Of a stretch of 24,498 nucleotides of DNA, positions 6,621 through 14,759 are shown one piece after another; within the stretch, counting starts at the first letter, position 1; the number at the start of each line of letters is the position of its first letter. The position numbers were made by a program, and so were the translations under genes. The notes under the pieces are model-generated. The model saw only the letters and a list, made by a program, of their open reading frames with translations. It was not told where the DNA came from and ran no database searches. The DNA comes from Gammaproteobacteria bacterium (GTDB lineage Bacteria; Pseudomonadota; Gammaproteobacteria; Eutrophobiales; Eutrophobiaceae): NCBI GenBank assembly GCA_012270695.1, contig JAAXHV010000487.1:1-24498 (forward strand). The letters are read 5' to 3'.

Positions 6621-8867
6621 TCAGAAGTTTCTGGTAACACCAACGCCGACCGTCCTGGGCAGGCCCCTGGTTAACTGATCGGGCTGGACACGGTCCGGAT
6701 CAATATTGGTGATGACATCGTCGTCAAACAAATTCCTGGCAAAGACATTGATAGTCCAGTCGCTTATTTCATATCCCAAAGTCAGGTCGACTATGGTATA
6801 GGACGGCAACGTACTTATGGTCGGTTGAGAAGAAAATTCGTTGCCGGAACTGCCCACGTGTCGCACATCCGCACGAATATAACCAAAGCCATTCCCCAGT
6901 AACATGCCGTAATCAACGGAACCGGATGCAGTGAATTCAGGGATATAGGGTGGTTCATCTCCATCGGCATTGATCCCGGGGACGGCTTTTGCGACTTCGG
7001 AATCCACATAGGCAAAACCGAAACGCAGGGTTAATGCTTCCGATGCCAGGAAAGTGAAATCACCCTCAAAGCCGGTATTTTCGATCTTGCCTGAATTCAA
7101 CTGCTGGAAAAAGCCGCAATTCAACGGAACGTTCGTTTGAATATCGTCAAATTCGTTGTAATAGACGGCCAGATTGGCGGTCAACCGGTTGTCAAGCCAG
7201 GCTGTTTTAGCGCCGAGTTCATAGTTATCCAGGCTATCGGAGAGAAACGGCGCGTTCCAGGATGACCCCAATGCGACGACTTCATCGCGACAAACCTCAG
7301 GGATAAAACCGTTGATGCCACCTAATCGAAATCCTTCCGTATATGTTGCATAAACCATGTGATCCTCGGATACGTCAAACGAAACTTCAACCTTCGGCAC
7401 CCAATCATCTTCCTTGAGGATATCCTCGTCGAGCGACACACCGCCATTGGCGACCCCGGACCCCAGAAGAGACACGTCGTTCTCATAATCGAAATAGCGG
7501 AAGCCGAGTTTCAACCTCAACGCATCCGTGAAATTGTAAGTGGCCTCACCAAAAGCCGCGAACTGCTCTGATTCAATGGTCGCCACCCCATCAAAAACGG
7601 AATCTGCCACCGCACCGAAACAGGGGCCGGTCAGGGTCGGACAAGGAGGTGGGCCGCCAATGGCGACAAAAAATGCGTTAAGGCCGGGCGTGGGTTGCGT
7701 TTGTACGAACTCCCTCTCGTTTGATTCGTAGTAGCCGCCGATTAACCATTCCAACCGTGAGTCAGTGTTCGATGACAGACGTATTTCCTGGATCACGGAG
7801 TCGCTCGTATCCCAGGCCTGGTAATCGCTGTATGGCGCGCGTATCGGCGTGACCGCAAGCACGCGAAACGTATCATCCAGACTCTTCGTGATCTCCGTAT
7901 CAAAATACGATGTGGCTGAAGTGAATATGACCGGGCCTAAATCGTAATCGAGATTGAAGTTGAACGCGAGAAACTCCTGCTCATAAAAATCCTGGACAAC
8001 CTTGACGGTCTGCATTTCATCGGTCACTACGGCGACCTGATGATCCGCGGGGTTGGGAAGATATTCGTCAGACGCGCCGTCCGAATCCAGATCATTGTAC
8101 ATAAAGGCTGCGACTGCATTCAGTTTGTCCCCGTAATAGGCTATCTGTGCCCTGGCTCCGAAGATATCCTCGCTGTTGTAATCCTCTTCTTCAAAGCCCG
8201 GGGCTACATTGTCGATAAATCCGCCTTTTGACGTGTTGTAGGCGTTGAGACGCATGGCAACGTTATCTGACAGGGGCACGTTCACGGAAGCTTTTACCCG
8301 GTGATTGATATCACCGTCTTCGGTGTGGGAAACATTGGCGCCGATATTACCTGAAAAGTTTTCCGTATCCGGCTTTGCGGTAACAACCCGGATTGTGCCT
8401 GCCATGGAACTGGCGCCATAAAGCGTACCCTGGGGGCCGCGCAGGACTTCTATGCGTTCAATATCGACAACACCCAGATCAGGGTTGTATCCGGCCACGG
8501 AAATCGGCATTTCATCAATATACAGTCCCGCCAGCGACCGGGTCTGTGGGGCATTGTGGATTATCCTCGCTGCATTGACGCCCCGAATCACGATCTGTGA
8601 CTGGCCCGGCCCCGAACTGACGGAAGTCAGACCCGGCACCATTTTGATATAGTCTTCAAATCCCTCCGCCCGGATTGTCTCAAGCGTATCCGACGTGATT
8701 GCCGTAATGCTGCCGGCTGTATCCTGAAGTGAAACAGCGCCGCGTTTGTTCGCGGTGACGACGATTTCTTCCAGGACATCGTCGCTTTGCGCAAAAGAAG
8801 GGCTGGTAAATGCTGTTGCCAGGAGTAAAACCTGAAGTTGAAACAGGTTAGAATTAGATTTTTTCAC
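6621..8867 (-). CDS. TonB-dependent outer-membrane receptor
   Basis: This is a 748-residue receptor with a GTG start preceded by GGGG seven bases upstream. It has a signal peptide (KKSNSN..., hydrophobic 11-22, likely cut after SFA at 26) and a TonB box EEIVVTA at 33-39. The plug domain (about 45-165) contains VIRGVNAARI, IERIEVLRGPQGTLYG at 136-151 and a SMAGTIRVVT end. A long beta-barrel ends in Phe, as required for outer-membrane insertion. It belongs to the broad group of receptors often linked with uptake of aromatic, steroid or other small organic substrates in aquatic proteobacteria rather than to a clear siderophore clade. It is divergent from the flavoprotein-Rieske-TRAP operon, and the PrnB-like gene lies downstream on the same strand. 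I infer that it imports the substrate of one of these. Confidence 0.93.
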   Translation of the reverse strand: MKKSNSNLFQLQVLLLATAFTSPSFAQSDDVLEEIVVTANKRGAVSLQDTAGSITAITSDTLETIRAEGFEDYIKMVPGLTSVSSGPGQSQIVIRGVNAARIIHNAPQTRSLAGLYIDEMPISVAGYNPDLGVVDIERIEVLRGPQGTLYGASSMAGTIRVVTAKPDTENFSGNIGANVSHTEDGDINHRVKASVNVPLSDNVAMRLNAYNTSKGGFIDNVAPGFEEEDYNSEDIFGARAQIAYYGDKLNAVAAFMYNDLDSDGASDEYLPNPADHQVAVVTDEMQTVKVVQDFYEQEFLAFNFNLDYDLGPVIFTSATSYFDTEITKSLDDTFRVLAVTPIRAPYSDYQAWDTSDSVIQEIRLSSNTDSRLEWLIGGYYESNEREFVQTQPTPGLNAFFVAIGGPPPCPTLTGPCFGAVADSVFDGVATIESEQFAAFGEATYNFTDALRLKLGFRYFDYENDVSLLGSGVANGGVSLDEDILKEDDWVPKVEVSFDVSEDHMVYATYTEGFRLGGINGFIPEVCRDEVVALGSSWNAPFLSDSLDNYELGAKTAWLDNRLTANLAVYYNEFDDIQTNVPLNCGFFQQLNSGKIENTGFEGDFTFLASEALTLRFGFAYVDSEVAKAVPGINADGDEPPYIPEFTASGSVDYGMLLGNGFGYIRADVRHVGSSGNEFSSQPTISTLPSYTIVDLTLGYEISDWTINVFARNLFDDDVITNIDPDRVQPDQLTRGLPRTVGVGVTRNF

Positions 8868-9093
8868 AATATATCCCCAAATTGATTCTGATCATCAAGA
8901 ATGAATATCAGTAAATACAAATTGCATCCAATACAATTATTTGTCAATACTATTAATTAATGGAATGCTCTTAAGCAGTCCCATGACGGACATTCGTTAT
9001 TCTGATACCTGCATGAGAATAAAGTATTGTACGTAACCTTCAAGACCCAGTATAAACGATGACTGTATCCAGAACCTTATCGGAGAGAAATAA
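8868..9093. promoter_or_regulatory. AT-rich divergent promoter region
   Basis: This 226-base region separates the TonB receptor (minus) from the GlpD-like gene (plus). The half near the receptor (about 8880-8962) is strikingly AT-rich. It contains an inverted repeat ATTCT-8-AGAAT at 8885-8902, a TTGACA-like -35 on the minus strand (8942-8947) and the palindrome ATTAATTAAT at 8952-8961. No convincing -10 is spaced from that -35. Shared regulation of both directions is likely, and the inverted repeat is a candidate operator. Confidence 0.45.
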
Positions 9094-10665
9094 GTGGAAT
9101 CTGCAGTTCCGGACCTTAATGGACGACGTTTCGATGTTATTGTCATAGGGGGAGGGATCAACGGTTCCAGCGCTGCGCAGAACCTGGCGGCGGAGGGATA
9201 CAACTGCCTTGTAGTCGATAAGGAGGACTTTGGTTCGGGAGCCAGTGGGAGATCGGGCCGGATGCTCCACATCGGCCTGAGGTTCTTCGAGGCAAGAAAC
9301 CCGCTAAGGCATTTCGCGCTGCACCCCGGTTTTTTCCTGAACGCAGTGCGGGGCGCGCGCCAGGCCATGCGGGGCGTGAGCGAACACATGGTCAACGCGG
9401 GCAATCGTATCTTCCGCTACAGGATGTGTTTTCCCGTTTATAGTGATGGTGATTTCAAAACCTGGCACCTGGAGGCCGGGCTGAGGCTGCTAAGCCTGCT
9501 GGGTGGCGGCCGCGTCTCGTTGGACCGTGAAATCATTCGGCAAAACCATTCCAAAAAAGTACCGTTCTTTGAGGATTTCCGGGACCCTGACAAACTCCAT
9601 TCGATCGCCTGCTACAATGAATTCAAATTTGACTGGCCCGAACGCTTCTGTATCGACATGTTGCTGGACGCGCAAAGGAACGGCGCCACATTGGTCAACT
9701 ATTGCACTGCGGGTATTGAAACGCGGAAATCCAATGGCGATTGGACGGTATCTCTACGCGACGCTGCTGATGGGCGCCTTCCCCCGGTTGAGGTGACTGC
9801 ACCGGTGGTTTTGAACATGGCCGGCACCTGGACAGACGACGTTCTTCCGTCCTCTCAGGATAAACAACCACTCGTGCAGATGACTAAAGGCTCCCACATC
9901 GTGGTTGAGCTACCCGAAACCTACAACGGTTTCGGCATTGCCCACGTAAATCGATATGGAGAACCATTTTACGTTCTACCGTTTCACAAGAACCTGTTTT
10001 CGGTCGGTGTGACTGAAACGCCGTTTGACGGCGACGCTACGAATGTGTCCTGTACCGATGATGAAATCGACTTTCTCATCGAAGAATGCAATTCGCTGTT
10101 GCCCGGACGCCGGTTGAGCCGTAAAGACGTAGTGAGCAGTTGGGCCGGAATACGCTCTCTGACACCCAGCGAAGACGGACTGGAGACACGCGTGCGCATG
10201 CTGCATGATTTAACCCCGAAGGGTTATCCCGGCGTGTTTGCCCTGACTGGCGGGCCGATTATGAGTCACAGGAGTACGGGACGATTGCTCCTGGAAGCCG
10301 TAGCCGCGCAATTAAAACCCTCCGGGAACAAGGGGCAGGTAAACTATGAACCTTTCGAATTTTCCGATAGCGGCAATTCCCCGTCATTTCTTGCCGACGA
10401 ACCGGAGGTGCGCGTTGCAGACCTGGAGAACAGCGTAAGGCGGGAATTCGCAAAAACACTTACCGATGTTTTGCTCCGCCGCACCAGCCTGGCCTGGCGC
10501 AGAAAGCTCACATTATCAGAAACCAGGAGTGCCGCAGAAATTGTCGGGCCGCTGCTGAACTGGTCAGAACAAGAACGGCGCACACAGGTAGAACAGTTCA
10601 TGGCGTTCCAGGCTGATGTTTTCCGCATACCCGGCACTTGCGATAAATCCGGGGGAAATAAGTGA
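9094..10665 (+). CDS. FAD-dependent oxidoreductase, glycerol-3-phosphate dehydrogenase (GlpD)-like
   Basis: The 523-residue protein starts with GTG after CGGAGAG. The N-terminus is a dinucleotide-binding fold, VIVIGGGINGSSAA at 15-28, ending in VVDKEDFGSGASGRS at 40-54. GRMLHIGLRFFE (55-66) is the counterpart of the GlpD motif in which IHGGLRYLE is usual, so a Gly is replaced by Ile beside the flavin. The C-terminal part (about 445-515) holds VLLRRTSLAW, typical of the alpha-helical GlpD cap domain. It is therefore a GlpD/DAO-family flavoprotein, but the altered motif and setting argue against plain glycerol-3-phosphate. A substrate such as an amine, hydroxy acid or methylated compound handled with the Rieske oxygenase is inferred. 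Its TGA overlaps the next start (GTGA), so translation is coupled. Confidence 0.85.
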   Translation: MESAVPDLNGRRFDVIVIGGGINGSSAAQNLAAEGYNCLVVDKEDFGSGASGRSGRMLHIGLRFFEARNPLRHFALHPGFFLNAVRGARQAMRGVSEHMVNAGNRIFRYRMCFPVYSDGDFKTWHLEAGLRLLSLLGGGRVSLDREIIRQNHSKKVPFFEDFRDPDKLHSIACYNEFKFDWPERFCIDMLLDAQRNGATLVNYCTAGIETRKSNGDWTVSLRDAADGRLPPVEVTAPVVLNMAGTWTDDVLPSSQDKQPLVQMTKGSHIVVELPETYNGFGIAHVNRYGEPFYVLPFHKNLFSVGVTETPFDGDATNVSCTDDEIDFLIEECNSLLPGRRLSRKDVVSSWAGIRSLTPSEDGLETRVRMLHDLTPKGYPGVFALTGGPIMSHRSTGRLLLEAVAAQLKPSGNKGQVNYEPFEFSDSGNSPSFLADEPEVRVADLENSVRREFAKTLTDVLLRRTSLAWRRKLTLSETRSAAEIVGPLLNWSEQERRTQVEQFMAFQADVFRIPGTCDKSGGNK

Positions 10666-11843
10666 GAGAGAGCTACAAGTCTGTTCTGGAGAATTCTACG
10701 GGACTCCCGGGGACCTTCTATACTTCGGAACAAATCTTCAAAGATGAATTTGTCTGTTTAATGTCAAGGAGCTGGGCGTGTGCAGGCGTGACCGGGGATG
10801 TAAGCCAAACCGGTGACGTATGGCCGACGACATTTGCCGATCAGCCGCTGGTAATGACGCGGGCGGACGACGGTAACATACGGACGTTTCACAATATCTG
10901 CCGGCACCGTGGTACGCTGCTCTCCGACAAATTAAAAAGGAAACAAACACGTATCACCTGCCCCTATCATGCATGGTCTTACGCGCTGGATGGATCGCTT
11001 GTGGCAACGCCTCATGCCGGTGGCGCCGGCAGGCACAGCTGTGAAAGTCCGGATACCGGGAATCTTAACCTGGTTGAAGTTCCAACCGCAGTATGGGGAC
11101 CATTCGTCATGATCAACCTGAGTGGTGATGCGAGCAGGTTGGAAGATTTCATTGGTCCGATTGAAGAACGTCCCGGTTTTCCTGACTTCAGCCTGTTGCG
11201 CACCGGTCCGGATTATGAGCGCACATTTGACCTGGATACAAACTGGAAACTTGCGGTCGAAAACTTTGTTGAAAGTTACCATGTTCCAACGGTTCATCCC
11301 CAGTTGCAACGCGTGAATCCGATGGCAGAGCATTATCAAATTCTGGGCGGTGATAACTATATCGGCCTCGGCGGGCGCGCCGATGGAGTGGCTGAGACAC
11401 TTGAACCGCCTCTTCCCGTCTTCCCCGGATGTGTCGATACAGGTAAGTATGAAGCGTTTTATATTTTCCCCAACCTGATGATTACGTGTCTGCCGAATTT
11501 ATTCAAGGTAATCATTATAAATCCCCTCGGACCGGGTCGTACGCGGGAAAGACTGGTCGTATTTTTTTTCGGCGATGAAGCGATGCACTCCGGATTGAGT
11601 GAAACGCGCGCCACAGCCATGAAAGACTGGGCTGTGGAGGTCAACAACCAGGACATCGGCATAATCGAGAAAATGCAAACAGGACGTGCGTCAACAGCAT
11701 TTGATGGAGGGCACTTTATGCCAAAACAGGAGCAGACATCACTTCATTTTCAAAAAATGCTGGCAAAACGGATGCTGGAAGCGCTTGAACCATCCTATAC
11801 GCCACCGGGTGATTTACCCGTGGCGAATATTTATCATGATTAG
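10662..11843 (+). CDS. Rieske non-heme iron oxygenase, alpha subunit
   Basis: This 393-residue enzyme begins with GTG overlapping the previous stop. The Rieske [2Fe-2S] cluster is formed by Cys80-x-His82 (CRHRGTLL) and Cys100-x2-His103 (CPYHAW). The catalytic iron site follows in NWKLAVENFVESYHVPTVHP (194-213), with His207 and His212 as ligands and Asp331 (QDIGIIEKMQTG) as the third. The architecture resembles single-component-alpha oxygenases such as carnitine, choline or glycine-betaine monooxygenases and O-demethylases; there is no beta subunit gene. No ferredoxin or reductase is encoded nearby, so electrons must come from a partner elsewhere. It is cytoplasmic, in one operon with a GlpD-like flavoprotein and a TRAP importer, which suggests it oxidises the imported compound. 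Confidence 0.93.
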   Translation: MRESYKSVLENSTGLPGTFYTSEQIFKDEFVCLMSRSWACAGVTGDVSQTGDVWPTTFADQPLVMTRADDGNIRTFHNICRHRGTLLSDKLKRKQTRITCPYHAWSYALDGSLVATPHAGGAGRHSCESPDTGNLNLVEVPTAVWGPFVMINLSGDASRLEDFIGPIEERPGFPDFSLLRTGPDYERTFDLDTNWKLAVENFVESYHVPTVHPQLQRVNPMAEHYQILGGDNYIGLGGRADGVAETLEPPLPVFPGCVDTGKYEAFYIFPNLMITCLPNLFKVIIINPLGPGRTRERLVVFFFGDEAMHSGLSETRATAMKDWAVEVNNQDIGIIEKMQTGRASTAFDGGHFMPKQEQTSLHFQKMLAKRMLEALEPSYTPPGDLPVANIYHD

Positions 11844-12852
11844 AACCCGGATTTCTCACAGATTGCGCTTGATGCGTAGCGCACTGTTGCGCTTGTGGGT
11901 CGGTTACCTGCTTGCAATTCCGGTGGTCATGCCGGCCGGAGCGGAACAGGTATGGCATTTCCCCACTCCCATCTCGGCAAATGCATTTGTTAGCAGACAT
12001 CACATTAAATTTGCCGACACGGTTAATCGCAGGACCGATGGCGGGCTGAGAATTGTCGTACACCCCGGCGGCTCCTTGTTTAAAGCAGCGGACATTTTTC
12101 GCGCGGTGCGGACCGGACAGGTGCAGATTGGCGCTACAGGTTTGTTTTTACACTCGGCTGAGGAGCCTGTATTCGAGCTTGCCAACCTGCCGTTTCTACT
12201 CAAGGATCTGGAACAAGCGAAAAAGCTCATCACTATATCGAGACCTGCGCTTGAGGCTGTTCTCAGAAAGAAAAATCTGAAACTTATCTACAGGGCATTA
12301 TGGAATCCTCAAGGCCTGTTTTCCGCGAAAAGCCTGGAAAGCCCTGAAGACTTCAAGGGCATGAAGATACGGACTTACAACTACACAACGACCAGAATTG
12401 TCCAGCTCGCACAGGGAATTCCGACAAAAACAGAACCTTCAGAAATAGCGCTTGCATTTTCGACATCCGTGATTGACGGGTCGTTTGCCTCGGGAGTAAC
12501 AGGCGTGTCCCAGAAATTATGGGACTATATTGATTACTACTATACGATGAACTCTGCATTTCCGACTTCTTCCGTTATCGCAAACCTGGATGCCTGGAAC
12601 AAGCTCGATACCGGGACACAAAACACGATTCTTTCGATTGCCGCTGAAACAGAGCGGGCGATTTGGTCAGAAGTTGTCACCATGGAAAACACCTATAACG
12701 CGACGATGCGCAAGGCTGGAATGAAAGTGGAAGATATATCACCTGAATTAGTCGGGTATTTCAAAAAAATAGGGGAGCAGATGACGTCTGAGTGGTTGCA
12801 GCGCGCCGGCAATGAAGGTGAAATAATTCTTCGAAACCTGCGCAGCCCCTGA
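11836..12852 (+). CDS. TRAP transporter solute-binding protein (DctP family)
   Basis: ATG 11836 overlaps the last eight bases of the Rieske gene and is preferred. A second ATG at 11872 would start immediately before the hydrophobic leader and is possible. The product has a signal peptide (RSALLRLWVGYLLAIPVVMPAGA, cut near residue 36), then the periplasmic binding fold: WHFPTPISANAF, a mid-protein VRTGQVQIGATG, LANLPFLL and the conserved FKGMKIRTYN segment that carries the carboxylate-binding Arg. DctP proteins capture organic acids or related small polar compounds in the periplasm and hand them to the DctQM permease. Ligand class cannot be predicted; the presence of an Arg in the usual place favours a carboxylate. 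Confidence 0.9.
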   Translation: MIRTRISHRLRLMRSALLRLWVGYLLAIPVVMPAGAEQVWHFPTPISANAFVSRHHIKFADTVNRRTDGGLRIVVHPGGSLFKAADIFRAVRTGQVQIGATGLFLHSAEEPVFELANLPFLLKDLEQAKKLITISRPALEAVLRKKNLKLIYRALWNPQGLFSAKSLESPEDFKGMKIRTYNYTTTRIVQLAQGIPTKTEPSEIALAFSTSVIDGSFASGVTGVSQKLWDYIDYYYTMNSAFPTSSVIANLDAWNKLDTGTQNTILSIAAETERAIWSEVVTMENTYNATMRKAGMKVEDISPELVGYFKKIGEQMTSEWLQRAGNEGEIILRNLRSP

Positions 12853-12900
12853 AAGCTACCCGTAGAGAACAATGCCGGATCATAAAAATACAAAACTTGT

Positions 12901-13410
12901 ATGCGAAACCCCGTGACTGAGTTGGTAGAAAAGATACTTAATGCCATTTACCGTGCGTGCGGTTACCTGGCATCCATATTCGTAGTTCTGATTGTCATAT
13001 CGGTGCTTACCAATATAGTTGACAGGATTCTGGGAAGTTACACCGCCGGGACCAACGAGTTTGCAAGTTACTGTGTCGGCGCGGCGGGCGCCCTGGGACT
13101 GGCTTACACATTCGGCCTGAACAAACATATCAGGATGACACTGCTGGTTAACCGGACACACGGCATTGTCCGTAAGGCAATCGAGGTAATCAGTTTACTG
13201 ATTGCCGTCGGCCTCAGTTCCTTCATGAGTTTCTACCTGGTCAAAATGGTATTCGTCTCGGTGGTCCTCGACGACCGCAGCACGGGAACAGACGGAATTT
13301 TTCTTTGGATCCCACAAGCACCGATGGCGTTCGGTTTCTTTGTTTTATCGCTGGCGCTTTTTCATGCCCTGCTACTGGAGCTGTTTTCCGGCAGTTCCCC
13401 AGGTGATTAA
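12901..13410 (+). CDS. TRAP transporter small permease (DctQ family)
   Basis: This 169-residue membrane protein has four predicted hydrophobic helices (about 15-38, 50-70, 92-115 and 133-155). The first loop holds NIVDRILGSYTAGTNEFA, matching the DctQ pattern in which a Glu in a 'NE' motif sits before helix 2. It associates with DctM to form the inner-membrane, ion-driven permease. The start ATG lies 48 bases after the dctP-like stop; no strong ribosome-binding site is visible. Confidence 0.88.
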   Translation: MRNPVTELVEKILNAIYRACGYLASIFVVLIVISVLTNIVDRILGSYTAGTNEFASYCVGAAGALGLAYTFGLNKHIRMTLLVNRTHGIVRKAIEVISLLIAVGLSSFMSFYLVKMVFVSVVLDDRSTGTDGIFLWIPQAPMAFGFFVLSLALFHALLLELFSGSSPGD

Positions 13411-13446
13411 CTGCCGCATCCGTCCACCTTAAATTCAGCAGAGTTA

Positions 13447-14754
13447 ATGGAATATATCATCGCAGTGATTTTTTTGATCATCGCGCTGCTCGCTTTACTG
13501 GGGCTGGGTGTCTGGGTCGGCTTGTCACTTCTGGGGACCGGCATGGTAGCCATATTGCTGTTTACGGATTTGAATTTCGGGGACGCCATGGCGACGACCA
13601 TCTGGTCTCATTCGGCAACCTGGAGCCTTACCTCGCTGCCTCTTTTCATCTGGATGGGCGAAATACTGTTCCGCTCGAAACTGTCGGAAAACCTGTTTAC
13701 GGGCCTCTCGCCCTGGTTGCGGCGCCTACCCGGGGGGCTGTTGCACGTGAATATACTGGGATGCGCCACCTTTGCCGCCCTGTCCGGTTCCAGCGCCGCA
13801 ACCCTGACGACGGTCGGCAAGATGACTATTCCGGAACTGAAAAAACACGGCTACCCGGCTCCGTTAGCATTGGGAAGTCTGGCCGGCGCCGGGACGGTAG
13901 GTCTCCTGATCCCGCCGTCGATAACCCTGATTGTCTATGGCGTGACAGTGGAAGAGTCTATCGGGCGTCTGTTTATTGCCGGCGTAATTCCCGGATTGAT
14001 GTTATCTCTTTTGTTCTCCGGTTATATATTTTGTTGGGGGCTGCTTACACCGGAAGGACGATCGTTGCGCGGGGGCCGCGCAACAATAGCTGAAAAGATA
14101 AGAGGTCTGGTCAATCTTCTACCAGTCATATTACTGATAGGGGCTGTCATCGGCTCCATTTTTTTTGGCATCGCCTCGCCGATAGAGGCCTCCGCAGTCG
14201 GCGTGATCGGAGCGCTGGCGTTGTCCTGTTTCCAGGGCAGCCTGTCCGTTAAAATCCTGATCCAGTCTCTTGATGGCACTGTCCAGGTGATGTCGATGAT
14301 AATGCTGCTGATCGCCGGCAGTTCATTTCTCGCGCTTGCCATGGCGTTCACCGGCCTGCCGGGCGACCTCGCCCGCTGGATAGGCGCTATGAATCTTTCA
14401 CCGGTAATGTTGATAGCCGTACTGACAATATTCTATTTGTTTCTGGGCATGTTTCTGGATGGTTTTTCCATGATATTACTGACCATGGCCATCCTGGAGC
14501 CGATGCTGCGCAGCGCCGGAATTGATATGATCTGGTTCGGCGTGTTCATCGTTCTCGTCAGCGAAATGGCTTTACTCACCCCACCAATCGGTTTTAACTT
14601 ATTCCTGGTGGACGCCATGAGCGGCGCCGGTATCGGCGCGGTTTCAAGGGCCGCTTTCCCTATGTTTTTACTCATGCTGGCAGCAGTGGTTATACTCGTA
14701 TTGTTCCCCTCGCTGGCGCTCTGGTTACCGGAACTCATGACCGCGTCCACCTGA
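13447..14754 (+). CDS. TRAP transporter large permease (DctM family)
   Basis: This 435-residue, very hydrophobic protein has about 11-12 membrane helices. It has the family's signature ALSGSSAATLTTVGKMTIPEL (about 115-135) followed by GAGTVGLLIPPSITLIVYGV. Near the C-terminus, MALLTPPIGFNLFLVD repeats the internal pseudo-symmetry. It is the transport subunit that couples Na+ or H+ flow to uptake of the DctP-bound solute. It lies 36 bases after dctQ and completes a three-gene TRAP set. Its stop is five bases from the convergent stop of the sulfatase, with no terminator hairpin between. Confidence 0.92.
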   Translation: MEYIIAVIFLIIALLALLGLGVWVGLSLLGTGMVAILLFTDLNFGDAMATTIWSHSATWSLTSLPLFIWMGEILFRSKLSENLFTGLSPWLRRLPGGLLHVNILGCATFAALSGSSAATLTTVGKMTIPELKKHGYPAPLALGSLAGAGTVGLLIPPSITLIVYGVTVEESIGRLFIAGVIPGLMLSLLFSGYIFCWGLLTPEGRSLRGGRATIAEKIRGLVNLLPVILLIGAVIGSIFFGIASPIEASAVGVIGALALSCFQGSLSVKILIQSLDGTVQVMSMIMLLIAGSSFLALAMAFTGLPGDLARWIGAMNLSPVMLIAVLTIFYLFLGMFLDGFSMILLTMAILEPMLRSAGIDMIWFGVFIVLVSEMALLTPPIGFNLFLVDAMSGAGIGAVSRAAFPMFLLMLAAVVILVLFPSLALWLPELMTAST

Positions 14755-14759
14755 ACATA

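Noticed and set aside
11686..11835. Possible 50-residue N-terminal extension of the TRAP solute-binding protein
   Set aside because: It would run inside the Rieske gene and put the signal peptide in the middle of the protein; ATG 11836 gives a normal leader.
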